A DNA stretch of 64,000 nucleotides from PALSA-607 sp036501485 (GTDB lineage: Bacteria; Actinomycetota; Actinomycetes; Acidothermales; Acidothermaceae), in the NCBI GenBank assembly GCA_036501485.1, contig DASYAG010000096.1, positions 1-64,000 of the forward strand, in the 5' to 3' direction. Positions 42,326 to 51,127 of the stretch are shown piece by piece (within the stretch, counting starts at the first letter, position 1; the number at the start of each line of letters is the position of its first letter). Both the position numbers and the translations under genes were made by a program. The notes under the pieces are model-generated. The model was not told the DNA's origin. It did not search any database and worked only from the letters and a program-made list of their open reading frames with translations.

Positions 42326-43430
42326 AGCGCCGGGTATGAGCGTTCGCCTCAAGCTCACCCTCAGCTACGCCGGCTTCCTTATGCTCGCGGGCGCGCTGTT
42401 GCTCGTCGCCGTCGGTGCGTTCCTCCTGCGATACGTGCCACTGCATGAATTTGTGTTCGCCCACCCCGGTGCAGACCCCCAACGCGGGCCCAGCCGCCGC
42501 GGGCTGCTGCTCGATTTCATCCCGACAGCCGCCATCGCGCTCGCGTTGCTGCTGTTGCTCGGTCTCGCCGGTGGATGGCTTCTTGCTGGTCAAATGCTTG
42601 CGCCGCTGACTCGCATCACAGACGCCACCCGCATCGCGGCAACGGGTTCGCTCTCCCACCGAATTCAGCTACCGGGTCGCCGAGATGAGTTTCGCGATCT
42701 GGCCGACAGCTTCGATGCGATGCTCGCACGGCTCGAAGCGCAGGTCGCTGAGCAGCAGCGGTTCGCCGCGAACGCCTCCCACGAACTTCGCACGCCGCTG
42801 GCGATTACGCAGGCACTGCTCGACGTGGCGCGCACTGATCCGATGTGTGACACCGACGAGCTCGTCGAGCGACTTCGCGTCGTCAACACTCGAGCGATCG
42901 ACCTCACCGAAGCGTTGCTCCTGCTCAGCCGAGCCGATCAAAAGTCGTTCACGCCCGAGCACGTCGACCTGTCCCTCATAGCCGAGGAGGCCACGGAAAC
43001 GCTCCTCCAGTTCGCGGAGGAGCGTGGCTCCACGCTCGAGACCGTCGGCGACATGGCGCCCACCCTTGGGTCGCACGCATTACTGCTGCAGTTGGCGACC
43101 AACCTCGTGCACAACGCGATCGTCCACAACCTGCCCGAGCAGGGCACTGTGTGGGTCAAGACCAGCGCACAGTTGAACGTTGTGCTGCTCACGGTCGAGA
43201 ACACCGGCGAAAGGCTGAGTCCACAGCTGGTAGGCACGCTGGTCGAGCCGTTCCGTCGCGGTACCGAGCGCGTCCGCACCGAGCACGCAGGTGTCGGTCT
43301 CGGCCTGGCAATCGTCAAGAGCATCACGCAAGCACACAACGGAAGCCTCACCCTGGCGCCTAGAGCGGCGGGCGGGCTCTGCGTCACGGTCGAACTACCT
43401 GCCGACTACCCGATGGGAAAGTCGAAATAG
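42318..43430 (+). CDS. vanS: VanS-like sensor histidine kinase
   Basis: This protein of about 370 residues has two membrane segments (LSYAGFLMLAGALLLVAVGAFLL and TAAIALALLLLLGLAGGWLLAG) around a short outer loop, then HAMP, the H-box ASHELRTPLA, the N-box LVHNAIVHN and the G-box GVGLGLAIV. The short extracytoplasmic loop (about 35 residues, LRYVPLHEFVFAHPGADPQRG) is the glycopeptide- or cell-wall-sensing part in actinomycete VanS. GTG 42318 overlaps the vanR stop; ATG 42336 is an alternative. The 3' end overlaps vanX by 25 bases on the other strand. It should phosphorylate VanR. Confidence 0.85.
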   Translation: MDRAPGMSVRLKLTLSYAGFLMLAGALLLVAVGAFLLRYVPLHEFVFAHPGADPQRGPSRRGLLLDFIPTAAIALALLLLLGLAGGWLLAGQMLAPLTRITDATRIAATGSLSHRIQLPGRRDEFRDLADSFDAMLARLEAQVAEQQRFAANASHELRTPLAITQALLDVARTDPMCDTDELVERLRVVNTRAIDLTEALLLLSRADQKSFTPEHVDLSLIAEEATETLLQFAEERGSTLETVGDMAPTLGSHALLLQLATNLVHNAIVHNLPEQGTVWVKTSAQLNVVLLTVENTGERLSPQLVGTLVEPFRRGTERVRTEHAGVGLGLAIVKSITQAHNGSLTLAPRAAGGLCVTVELPADYPMGKSK

Positions 43431-44014
43431 GTATTCGGATACGGCTCGTGTTGCAGGGTGTAATGCCACCATTCGCGATCGTAGGAGCCGAAGCCACAGG
43501 CCTCCATGACGGAGCGAAGGTGTTGACGGTTGCTCGCCTCGATCGGCGTGAGTCCGTCCGCCGTGTGATGGGAGACCGGATCCATCAGGTCATGGTCGCC
43601 ACCCATAGGCGCAAGTTCACCGGTCGCTAAGTCGTAGAAAGTTAGGTCAACTGTGGCGCCGCGACTGTGGCCCGATTTGGTGGCTACATACCCCTGTTCG
43701 AACATTGCTGGTCGGTCGATATTTGGATAGTGACGTGGCTTTCTGCGGCCGTCTTCCGCCTGTTGCGACCAGCGCAGGAAGCAATCCACTGCGCGTTGGG
43801 GGCGGTAGGCATCCCAGAGCAGCAAACCAAAGCCAGACGATGCCGCTTTCTCTCGCGCTCTATAGAGAGCTGCGCACAGCGCTCGCGTGCCAACGATGCG
43901 ATTTGCCTGGTACCCGTCCACGGGTTTGCCGGTGAAGTTGTCCCAGGTGGCGTACTTCGCATCCCACCGTATGCCGGGCACGAACTCGTCAACAAAGACG
44001 AAGTCGCTGTTCAC
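43406..44014 (-). CDS. vanX: D-Ala-D-Ala dipeptidase VanX
   Basis: This 202-residue zinc dipeptidase removes residual D-Ala-D-Ala so that only D-Ala-D-Lac enters peptidoglycan precursors. The metal and catalytic residues are all visible: SGHSRGATVDLT (His and Asp ligands), MGGDHDLMD, and EWWHYTL (catalytic Glu and third ligand His). The arginine in WDAYRP is also conserved. The length is that of VanX from enterococci and streptomycetes. Its start overlaps the ligase stop by four bases. It is the last gene of the vanHAX operon and runs convergently into the vanS-like gene. Confidence 0.95.
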   Translation of the reverse strand: MNSDFVFVDEFVPGIRWDAKYATWDNFTGKPVDGYQANRIVGTRALCAALYRAREKAASSGFGLLLWDAYRPQRAVDCFLRWSQQAEDGRRKPRHYPNIDRPAMFEQGYVATKSGHSRGATVDLTFYDLATGELAPMGGDHDLMDPVSHHTADGLTPIEASNRQHLRSVMEACGFGSYDREWWHYTLQHEPYPNTYFDFPIG

Positions 44015-45051
44015 TCTCTTTTTCCGTGCAGCGTCAGTGACACCAGCCGGTCGATGACATCAGCGAGGGGCAAGCCTGCGGCGGCCATCATCCTCGGGTA
44101 TCGACTGTACGAGGTCATGCCCGGCAACGTGTTGACCTCGTTGAGCACTACCGCTCCATCCGCTGTCAAGAACATGTCGACCCGCGCAAGTCCCTTGCAT
44201 CCAAGGGCTCGGTAGATGGCTTTCGCTGTGTCCTGCACGCGCAAACGCGACTCGGCTGAAATGTCGGCGGGAACGATGAACGTTGCGTTTTCGGAGCCGC
44301 TTTCTGGATCGCCCTCCTGATGGATTCTGAAGAATCCGTGTGACAGGGAGACTCGGTCGACCTCACCCGCAACCAATCCGAATCGTTCGCCCAAGATGGC
44401 GCAGCCCACCTCGCTGCCGACGACGGCCTCCTCGATCAGTACCTTCGGGTCGAACTGCCGCGCAGCTTCAACGGCGCCGAGCAACTCCCCTTCTTCAGAG
44501 ACCTTGCTGACGCCAAACGATGAGCCCGAACGCGCCGGCTTGACGAAAACGGGATACGGAAGGCCGTTGGGATCGATCCTTTCGTTCGGCCTGAGGATCC
44601 AGTGTCTCGGTGTGGCGATTCCCGCGCCGCTAGCGATGATGTAGGCCAACGACTTGTCCATGCACAACACGGAGCTTTGAATGTCGCAGCCCACGTAGGG
44701 GATGCCGGAGAGCTCCAGCAAACCCTGTATCGCACCGTCCTCGCCGAACTTTCCATGCAGGACGGGAAACACCACGTCCAACCGCACCATCTCGTATCGA
44801 TCGTGGCCTAAGACCAGCAATCCGTGAACGCTTCGATCTGGCGAGAGCACCACCGGTCGGCTGTTACGGCTCTCCCAGTTCGCGCCCGGGCCATCACACA
44901 GCTTCCACGCGCCAGTCATGGTGATCCCGATCCAAAAGGGCTCGTACCTCTCAAGATCGAGACATGTCGCGACCTCTTGTGCAGACTTGACGGAGACAGG
45001 ATGTTCCTCGGAGCAGCCGCCGAAGATGATGCCGACCTTCAGCCTGTCCAC
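44011..45051 (-). CDS. vanA: D-alanine-D-lactate ligase (VanA type)
   Basis: This 346-residue ATP-grasp ligase makes D-Ala-D-Lac, which lowers vancomycin binding. It begins LKVGIIFGGCSEEHPVSVKSA and contains HGKFGEDGAIQGLLELSGIPYVGC and KPARSGSSFGVSKV. The D-lactate-specific determinants KSLAY and FRIHQE (the active-site His of VanA) are present, which separates it from housekeeping Ddl ligases. EVNTLPGMTSYSRYPRMMAAAG is near-identical to the VanA/VanB ending. It overlaps vanH by 13 bases and vanX by 4. Whether it is functionally VanA, VanB or an actinomycete variant is not resolved. Confidence 0.95.
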   Translation of the reverse strand: MDRLKVGIIFGGCSEEHPVSVKSAQEVATCLDLERYEPFWIGITMTGAWKLCDGPGANWESRNSRPVVLSPDRSVHGLLVLGHDRYEMVRLDVVFPVLHGKFGEDGAIQGLLELSGIPYVGCDIQSSVLCMDKSLAYIIASGAGIATPRHWILRPNERIDPNGLPYPVFVKPARSGSSFGVSKVSEEGELLGAVEAARQFDPKVLIEEAVVGSEVGCAILGERFGLVAGEVDRVSLSHGFFRIHQEGDPESGSENATFIVPADISAESRLRVQDTAKAIYRALGCKGLARVDMFLTADGAVVLNEVNTLPGMTSYSRYPRMMAAAGLPLADVIDRLVSLTLHGKRE

Positions 45052-46007
45052 GCCGCGTTCTCCTCTTCGAACGCCACACAGTTGATAATGGAGTTTTCAA
45101 CGGCGTCGCTCAAAGCGTGATCCGTGTAGTAGGCGGTGTGCGGGCTGATGAGGACGTTCGGAAGTTCCTGCAGCCGCAACAACAGTTGGTGTCCGACGGA
45201 TCTGTTTCTCCAGTCGGCGTAGAAGATTCCGTCCTCTCCTTCGAGGACGTCCAGGGCCGCGCCGGCCAGCCTGCCGCCTTCGAGAGCCGAAAGAAGCGCT
45301 TCGGTGTCGAGGAGCCCGCCGCGTCCGGCATTTATTACCAACGCCCCGCTCTTCATCTGCGCGAGCCGGCGGCGATCAAGAAGATGGTGCGTCTCCACAC
45401 TGAGCGGGGTGTGGAGTGTGACCATGTCGCTCTGCCGTAGCAACTCGTCGAGCGGGACGTAGCGGGCAGATGTCGTGGGGCGATTGTCATATGCCAGAGT
45501 CCGGCAGCCGAATCCCTGCAGTCTGTCTATGACCGCTGCGCCAATGCGTCCTGTTCCGATCACCCCCACTGTCAGGTCACGTAGCTCTCGCCCGCGCACG
45601 TCGTGCAGGCGGTAGTCGTGAGCGTCTGCGCGGCGAATCATAGATTTCGCATTTCGCAACGCCATCAGCATGAGCATGAGCGTGTAGTCAGCCACGCTGT
45701 CGGGCGAGTAGGCGACGTTACCAACGCAGATGCCAACGCTTTCGGCGTACTCCACGTCAATGTGGTCGTAGCCGACGCTCCTGGTAGAGACGTAGCGGAC
45801 TCCGGCAACGCTTAGCGCCCTCAAGGTGAAGTTCGTGATGCGAGTCTTGTGGCCGACGCTGATGCATCGGTTGCCACGCACGAACTCGACGTTGCTCTCG
45901 GAGACTGCGGCCTGCGTGATGGTTGGTGTCACGCCAAAGCGGGGCGCGATCTCGTGAAAGGCAGCGGCCTCGTCTGGGCCGCACCCATAGACAGTGATCC
46001 CACTCAT
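45039..46007 (-). CDS. vanH: D-lactate dehydrogenase VanH
   Basis: This 322-residue 2-hydroxyacid dehydrogenase reduces pyruvate to D-lactate for the ligase. VGVIGTGRIG is the NAD-binding loop near residue 145, NAGRGGLLDT carries the substrate Arg, DVLEGEDG the catalytic Glu and SPHTAYYTD the catalytic His. STRSVGYDHID and NVAYSPDSVADYTLMLML are VanH-like. It is first in the vanHAX operon. It is divergent from the patatin gene with 121 bases between starts, which must contain the VanR-responsive promoter. Confidence 0.94.
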   Translation of the reverse strand: MSGITVYGCGPDEAAAFHEIAPRFGVTPTITQAAVSESNVEFVRGNRCISVGHKTRITNFTLRALSVAGVRYVSTRSVGYDHIDVEYAESVGICVGNVAYSPDSVADYTLMLMLMALRNAKSMIRRADAHDYRLHDVRGRELRDLTVGVIGTGRIGAAVIDRLQGFGCRTLAYDNRPTTSARYVPLDELLRQSDMVTLHTPLSVETHHLLDRRRLAQMKSGALVINAGRGGLLDTEALLSALEGGRLAGAALDVLEGEDGIFYADWRNRSVGHQLLLRLQELPNVLISPHTAYYTDHALSDAVENSIINCVAFEEENAAWTG

Positions 46008-46128
46008 GCCTCCAGTGAAGGCGGCGTGCTGTTACGGGCGCGTATGCATTTCGCCATAGGCCGACGATATGTTCCCGGCGCCTTGTATTTGGGTGGCAGC
46101 GGTTCCCCGGGAATGTCACAGTCTGCAG

Positions 46129-47070
46129 ATGGTGAACAACGTTGCTCTCGTTCTCGGCGGTGGCGGGGCTGCCGGAAACGCGTGGGAGATCGGCATCATT
46201 GCAGGCCTGGCCGAAGCTGGTCTCGACATGACAGAGTCCGCCGATTTGGTGATTGGCACCTCGGCCGGTGCTACCGCGGCAGCGCAGGTTCGCAGCGGCA
46301 TACCGGCGGCGCAACTGTTCGCCTCCGTGGTGTCGCCACCGGTCCATCCGATTGGTCAAAACCGGGACCACCCGCCGTCCCTGCCAATGGCCACGGTGTT
46401 CGAGCGGATGAGGGCCATCGGTGCCACCGCCACCTCGGCGGCCGATCTGCAACGTGAGATGGGTGCGTTCGGCTTGGAAAGCGACTCCACAATCGGATCC
46501 GGGGCGGCGCAACGGCGCGCAACCGTTGCCGCCAGGTTGCCCACGCAGCAATGGCCCGACAGACCAATGATCGTGACGGCCCTCGACGCTCATACCGGCG
46601 AGTTAGTTGCGTTCGACCGCGATTCCGGTGTCGACCTTGTGGACGCGGTCACCGCGAGCACTGCGCTGCCCGGCGTCGTCCCCACGGTCAGCATCAAGGG
46701 CGGCCGCTATTTCGACGGTGGCGTGCGCTCCAGCGAAAACGCCGACCTTGCTTCGGGTTACGCGAACGTCGTGGTGCTCTCGCCGTTGGGCGGACGCAAC
46801 AGGACACCACCAGAACCGGGCGCAAGCCCGGCTGGGCAGTTCGAGGGCCTGCGCAGATTCCCGGGCGCGGATCTTGAAAGCCAGGTCGAAGCCCTGCGCA
46901 CGGAGGGCAGCTACGTCGCAGTGATCACACCGGACGCCGATTCTCGCGCGGCGATGGGTACGAACCAGATGGATCCCGCGACCCGGATCCCCTCCGCCCG
47001 CGCCGGTTTCACCCAGGGCAAGCTCGAGGCGACCCGGATCACGTTCGGTCGTGGTGCACCTACGCAATGA
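46129..47070 (+). CDS. Patatin-like phospholipase-family protein
   Basis: This 313-residue serine hydrolase has the oxyanion loop LGGGGAAGNAWEIG at the N-terminus, the nucleophile motif GTSAGATAA near residue 43, and the catalytic Asp in FDGGVRSSENADLA near residue 200. These make the Ser-Asp dyad of bacterial patatins, which hydrolyse phospholipids or other acyl esters. ATG 46129 is chosen over a frame open 60 bases upstream, because homology starts there. There is no signal peptide. It ends inside the convergent DHFR-like gene by 11 bases. Confidence 0.88.
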   Translation: MVNNVALVLGGGGAAGNAWEIGIIAGLAEAGLDMTESADLVIGTSAGATAAAQVRSGIPAAQLFASVVSPPVHPIGQNRDHPPSLPMATVFERMRAIGATATSAADLQREMGAFGLESDSTIGSGAAQRRATVAARLPTQQWPDRPMIVTALDAHTGELVAFDRDSGVDLVDAVTASTALPGVVPTVSIKGGRYFDGGVRSSENADLASGYANVVVLSPLGGRNRTPPEPGASPAGQFEGLRRFPGADLESQVEALRTEGSYVAVITPDADSRAAMGTNQMDPATRIPSARAGFTQGKLEATRITFGRGAPTQ

Positions 47071-47605
47071 TGCGGTAGTCGATGAGTAGGTAGCCAGTCG
47101 GTGACGTCGCGCTTCGGATTGGTTCGAGCCGAATCGGCGGCAACCCGTCGAGGAGTCTGCGGCCGCTGCCAACGACCTTCGGCGCGATCACGAGCCTCAG
47201 TTCGTCGACAACGCCTGCCGTGAGCAATGTCTGGACGACTGAGATACTGGCGTGTATTCCGATGTCGCCGCCGGGCCGGTCTTTCAAGGTCTGCACGACC
47301 TCAACCAGCTCGCCGTCCACTGCCGTCGAGTTGGCCCATCCGCGGTCGAGCGGCGTTGATGTCGCAACGTACTTTGTCACCCCGTTGATGAACGTCGCGA
47401 ACGGCTCGACCTCGCTGCGCGGCCAGTACCCAGCCCACTCGTTGTAGCTGCGCCGGCCGAGAATGACGGCGTCTTGCGCGGTGATGACAGCGGCGAGGTT
47501 GGCGTCCATCGCGTCGTCCCAGTCTGTGAAGAACTTGTCGGGAGCCTCGGCAATGCCGTCCAAGGACACCAGCTCATACGCCACGATCTTTCGCACCCTC
47601 AACAC
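47060..47605 (-). CDS. Dihydrofolate-reductase/RibD-C-fold protein, copy 1
   Basis: This 181-residue protein shows VAYELVSLDGIAEAPDKFF at the N-terminus, VILGRRSYNEWAGYWP near residue 47, GDIGIHASISVVQTLLTAGVVDELRLVIAPKVVGSGRRLL near residue 113 and a C-terminal GYLLIDYRI. This is the RibD C-terminal reductase fold, not the essential FolA. It may reduce a pterin or a small ligand; no specificity is visible. Two related proteins lie at 48,614 and 50,510. Confidence 0.87.
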   Translation of the reverse strand: MLRVRKIVAYELVSLDGIAEAPDKFFTDWDDAMDANLAAVITAQDAVILGRRSYNEWAGYWPRSEVEPFATFINGVTKYVATSTPLDRGWANSTAVDGELVEVVQTLKDRPGGDIGIHASISVVQTLLTAGVVDELRLVIAPKVVGSGRRLLDGLPPIRLEPIRSATSPTGYLLIDYRIIA

Positions 47606-47656
47606 CTCCCGTCATTGAGACGAACAGGTGGCGTCAAACTCATCGGTAGCCGAACA

Positions 47657-48310
47657 TCACGGCCAGAGAAGTTGCTTCGTCCAACTGTCGCCGTCGCGCT
47701 CGTACCGGACTCTGGTGTGCTTACGGTCCTTGTCGCCTTGCCAGAACTCCACCTGTTCGGCCCGCAGGGTGTACAGAATCCACTCGCTTACGACAAGCCC
47801 GGGCTCACGCGCCAGCCGCTCCAGAGCCTGCTTCGCTGCAATGTCGACGGAACTTTGATCGTCGAGTGGCGTGCTTTGGAGACCGCTCATGGCCGACGCG
47901 CGTGAACCGTCCGATCGGGCCAGGAAGTCCGCGGCGCTGCGCTTCGCAGACTCGGCGCGTACCGTGCCGCGCACCCGGACCTGCCGGGCTAGTTCCGGCC
48001 AATAGAAGGTCAGGGCCGCCACGGCGTTCACGGCCAGCTCGCGACCCTTCGGACTCGCGCCGTGAACAGCGAATTGCCAGCCATCTGAGTCGACATTCTT
48101 CAGCAACAGCACTCGCGCCGACGGGACACCGTCCTCGCCGATCGTTGACAGTGTCATCGAGTGCGGTTCACGGACACCAGCGGTCACCGCGGCGACAAGC
48201 CACCCCTCGAAGCACATGACGGGATCTGCGGGAGTCGCGGCGGGCTCGAAGCCGGGCAGGTCACCTTCGAACACCGGAAGGTCGCGAAGATATTGCCGAA
48301 TGTCGTTCAA
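47657..48310 (-). CDS. Pyridoxamine 5'-phosphate oxidase-family protein
   Basis: This 217-residue FMN protein matches PdxH: the MTLSTIGEDGVPSARVLLLKNVDSDGWQFAVHGASPKGRELAVN stretch is the FMN/PLP-binding core. ALTFYWPELARQVRVRGTVR and the C-terminal WQGDKDRKHTRVRYERDGDSWTKQLLWP fit the usual ending (which in PdxH is RLHDR...RLAP). The C-terminal RKHTR deviates, so oxidation of PNP/PMP is likely but not certain. It is a single gene with no obvious partner. Confidence 0.82.
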   Translation of the reverse strand: MNDIRQYLRDLPVFEGDLPGFEPAATPADPVMCFEGWLVAAVTAGVREPHSMTLSTIGEDGVPSARVLLLKNVDSDGWQFAVHGASPKGRELAVNAVAALTFYWPELARQVRVRGTVRAESAKRSAADFLARSDGSRASAMSGLQSTPLDDQSSVDIAAKQALERLAREPGLVVSEWILYTLRAEQVEFWQGDKDRKHTRVRYERDGDSWTKQLLWP

Positions 48311-48613
48311 CTGGATCTCCCGTCAGGTCGATCGTGCCGGTCGCGGCGCCCCAATGAGTCTCCCAGTTCCATCTCTGCGGGGCATCCGCTTTGTGCAGCT
48401 CAGGCTGGCCGCGTGCTCAAGCTGTGGTCACCGTGTCGCGCGAACCGATCGAGCCATTGGCGGCGTGATCCAGGCGGCGTCGCCTCTTCGGTAAAAGCGT
48501 TGGGGCGGCCACCGACGGCACTAGCGGCGCGACGCGCCTGCGCAACCGGGACGACGACCAGGGCGTCCCCGTGCCACCCTGCCAGCTGCCGTCGGCCGGC
48601 GGCGACTAGCAGG
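48311..48613. other. Intergenic region, no recognisable gene
   Basis: These 303 bases lie between two minus-strand genes. They are GC-rich, with chance frames only; no ribosome site or strong hairpin was recognised. Confidence 0.5.
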
Positions 48614-49174
48614 TCAGCCGCGGGTGCGGTAGCGCAGATACACGACACCGCTCGCGAACCGACGTTCGTCTAGCAGCTCCAGCTCGATGTGGATATCGCT
48701 CGGCAGCGACTGCTTACCTCCGCCCACAATTACCGGAACGACGAACAAGTGACACTCATCGACCAGCCCCGCCTTGAACGCGTGCGCCGCCAGCTCTGCA
48801 CCTCCCACGATCAGGTCGCTGGTAGCTGAGGCCTTCATCGTGCGCACGGCGTCGGTGTCGAATTGGCGCACAAGGCTGGTCTTGGCGGTGGGTAGGTGGT
48901 CGAGGGTCGTGGAGTACACGATCTTTTCCGCTGCCTGCCAGACGTTGGCGAAGTCGCCCATCAGTTCCGACTGGGCGGCAAGGGCGGGCACGGTTTCCCA
49001 GATGGCCATCGCCTCGTACAGGCGCCGTCCGTAGAGGTAGGTGCCTACTGGGCGAACAACGTTGGTGATAAACGCGAAGTATTCGTCGCTTGGGGCCGTC
49101 CAGTCGAAGTTGCCGGCAGCATCCTCGATGTAGCCGTCAACGGACACATTCGACACGTAGATCAGCTTGGCCAT
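48614..49174 (-). CDS. Dihydrofolate-reductase/RibD-C-fold protein, copy 2
   Basis: This 186-residue protein begins AKLIYVSNVSVDGYIEDAAGNFDW and has GTYLYGRRLYEAMAIWETVP near residue 45, DLIVGGAELAAHAFKAGLVDECHLFVVPVIVGGGKQSL near residue 123 and GVVYLRYR at the end. These are hallmarks of the RibD-C fold. The ATG is preceded by AGGAGA. It follows the SDR gene by 10 bases, so the two are co-transcribed. Confidence 0.88.
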   Translation of the reverse strand: MAKLIYVSNVSVDGYIEDAAGNFDWTAPSDEYFAFITNVVRPVGTYLYGRRLYEAMAIWETVPALAAQSELMGDFANVWQAAEKIVYSTTLDHLPTAKTSLVRQFDTDAVRTMKASATSDLIVGGAELAAHAFKAGLVDECHLFVVPVIVGGGKQSLPSDIHIELELLDERRFASGVVYLRYRTRG

Positions 49175-49184
49175 GCGCGTTCTC

Positions 49185-49976
49185 CTAAGGCAGCGGACGC
49201 AGTCGGAGGGCGTGGGTGTCCAGCTCGATGACCTCGTCTGCTCGTGACGCCAGTGAGCGCCAGTCGTCTATTGCCGCACGGATGTAACGACCCGAGAGCG
49301 CATCGAGCATCCCTTGGTCGAGATCCATGATCAGGTCGACGGGCGTCTCGATCGGCGTCCAAGTGTCCTCGTCGTCCCAGATCTCGGTGAAGACCTCCGC
49401 GGTCATGTCGGTCTTCACCATGCCGGGCGACATCGAGAACACTCGCACTCCGGCACTGAAGCACTCCCCCGCCACCGCTTCGGTGAAGCGGTTCACAGCG
49501 GCCTTGCTCGCCATGTAGGCCGACGTCAGTTGGCCGTCGTTGTCGAGCCCCACGGGGAAAGTCGCCGCGCCCGAAGAGAGGTTCACGATCCGGCCGCTAC
49601 CGCGGGCCATCATCGCCGGCAGAATCGCGCGGGTGCACAGATACGTGCCCCGAACGTTGATCTCGAAGACGCGCCACCAATCCTGCTCCGGCAGCTCCCA
49701 AGTAAGACCGCTACCGCCGGAAATCGCGGCATTGTTCACCAGCAGATCGGGAACGCCGAGCTCGGCAAGAATGCGCGCGAATACGTCTGAAACTCCCGCT
49801 GGGTCAATCACGTCGAGCACGAACGGAATAGCACCAGTCGCAGCAGCTACTTCGTCGAGGTCGTTGGCCGACCGCGCGATCGCCGCCACTGCCTGACCCG
49901 CTGCGGTAAGCCGCTCAGTCAACGCGCGTCCGATGCCGCGACTCGCGCCTGTCACTACTGCTACCCGGGCCGCCAT
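49185..49976 (-). CDS. SDR-family NAD(P)-dependent oxidoreductase
   Basis: This 263-residue classical SDR has TGASRGIGRAL near residue 9, NNAAISGG near residue 86, the catalytic Ser in VNLSSGAATF and YMASK near residue 155. Residues after beta-2 (IARSANDL) suggest NADP. It is co-transcribed with the DHFR-like gene and follows the DUF2510 gene by 20 bases. The substrate is unknown. Confidence 0.88.
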   Translation of the reverse strand: MAARVAVVTGASRGIGRALTERLTAAGQAVAAIARSANDLDEVAAATGAIPFVLDVIDPAGVSDVFARILAELGVPDLLVNNAAISGGSGLTWELPEQDWWRVFEINVRGTYLCTRAILPAMMARGSGRIVNLSSGAATFPVGLDNDGQLTSAYMASKAAVNRFTEAVAGECFSAGVRVFSMSPGMVKTDMTAEVFTEIWDDEDTWTPIETPVDLIMDLDQGMLDALSGRYIRAAIDDWRSLASRADEVIELDTHALRLRPLP

Positions 49977-49996
49977 CCGGCCACCCTAACGTTTGC

Positions 49997-50401
49997 CTAG
50001 TGCAGTGCTGCGAGTGCGACCACTACTGCGATGACCGCCGCAATGACGGCGGCCGGTGCCAGCGTCTCCTTCGCCTTGATGGCGCGAACCGACAACATGA
50101 TGGGGACGATTCCGATGAGCACGAAGTGTGTGGTCACGGCCAGCAGGACGTAGGCCGCCACTACCGCGATTGCGGTGAGGGAGTGCCTGTTGCGCTTGGC
50201 GAAGGTCATATTGGCCGCGGTCGGAGCGTATGCATAAGGCTGGGGCACTAACGCAGGGGTGGCGAAGGATTGTGGGGCGTTCGGGGCAGCTGGGTGCGTG
50301 TGCGTCGTCCAGGCGCTGCCGTCCCACCACCGAAGCGCTCCGCCCGGATTGCTGGGGTCTGGGTGCCAACCGGGAGTCGCGGCCGTCGTGTTCATCGTCA
50401 T
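49997..50401 (-). CDS. DUF2510 membrane protein
   Basis: This 134-residue protein opens with PGWHPDPSNPGGALRWWDGSAWT, the DUF2510 motif that is typical of actinobacterial membrane proteins. A proline-rich linker and two hydrophobic segments follow (LTAIAVVAAYVLLAVTTHFVLIGIVPIML and LAPAAVIAAVIAVVVALAAL). The domain probably faces the cytoplasm. The start may be ATG 50401 or the second ATG at 50395. The function of DUF2510 is not known. Confidence 0.85.
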   Translation of the reverse strand: MTMNTTAATPGWHPDPSNPGGALRWWDGSAWTTHTHPAAPNAPQSFATPALVPQPYAYAPTAANMTFAKRNRHSLTAIAVVAAYVLLAVTTHFVLIGIVPIMLSVRAIKAKETLAPAAVIAAVIAVVVALAALH

Positions 50402-50509
50402 GACTCAATGATCGGTGGCGAGCGCACGGCACCTGACGAGAACGGCTCGCAACCACCCGTACGGACGAATGCCGCCCACCGATGAATTCTGGCCCGCTCC
50501 GTAGTCTGC

Positions 50510-51127
50510 ATGTCCATGAGCCTTATTACCTGTCACGTCTCGATCTCCGTCGACGGCTTCATCGCAGGGCGTGACCAGAGCCGCGAGAACCCGATCGGGA
50601 TCGGCGGTATCAAGCTCCATCAGTGGCACGCGTTCGCCGAAGACGGACCGATTCATGAGGGTGACGCCGCCGCGCGCGATGACCTGATGCGCACGGTCGG
50701 GGCGGTCATCATGGGCCGCAACATGTACGGCCCGATCCGCGGTGAGTGGGACGCCGATTGGCGAGGGTGGTGGGGAGACAACCCGCCGTACCACTCACCG
50801 GTGTTCGTGCTGACCCACTATCCGCACCAGCCGATCGTGATGGACGGCGGCACCACGTTCTACTTTGTCACGGGCGGATTCGACGCTGCCCTCGACCAGG
50901 CGAAGGACGCCGCCGCGGGCGGCGACATCCGTATCTCCGGCGGCGCCTCGACCATCCGACAGGCGTTCGCCGCGGGCGTGATCGACGAACTCACGCTTGA
51001 CATCGGGCCCGCGCTACTCGGCAGCGGCGAGCGATTATTCGAGGGCGTCGAGGATCCAGGGTTCGAGCAAGTGGGCGTGACGTACTCGCCGTACGCGACG
51101 CACGTTCACTACCGTGTCGTGCGCTGA
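50510..51127 (+). CDS. Dihydrofolate-reductase/RibD-C-fold protein, copy 3
   Basis: This 205-residue protein starts MSLITCHVSISVDGFIAGRDQSRENPIGIGG and shows AVIMGRNMYGPIRGEW near residue 64, GDIRISGGASTIRQAFAAGVIDELTLDIGPALLGSGERLF near residue 138 and TYSPYATHVHYRVV at the end. It is the third protein of this fold in 4 kb, though all three are on separate transcripts. It overlaps the convergent membrane-protein gene by 19 bases. Confidence 0.88.
   Translation: MSMSLITCHVSISVDGFIAGRDQSRENPIGIGGIKLHQWHAFAEDGPIHEGDAAARDDLMRTVGAVIMGRNMYGPIRGEWDADWRGWWGDNPPYHSPVFVLTHYPHQPIVMDGGTTFYFVTGGFDAALDQAKDAAAGGDIRISGGASTIRQAFAAGVIDELTLDIGPALLGSGERLFEGVEDPGFEQVGVTYSPYATHVHYRVVR

Noticed and set aside
46114..46140. 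Third ECF41 promoter before the patatin gene
   Set aside because: TGTCACA is present but the sequence 16 bases on is CAAC, not CGTC, and the patatin ATG falls between the two elements.
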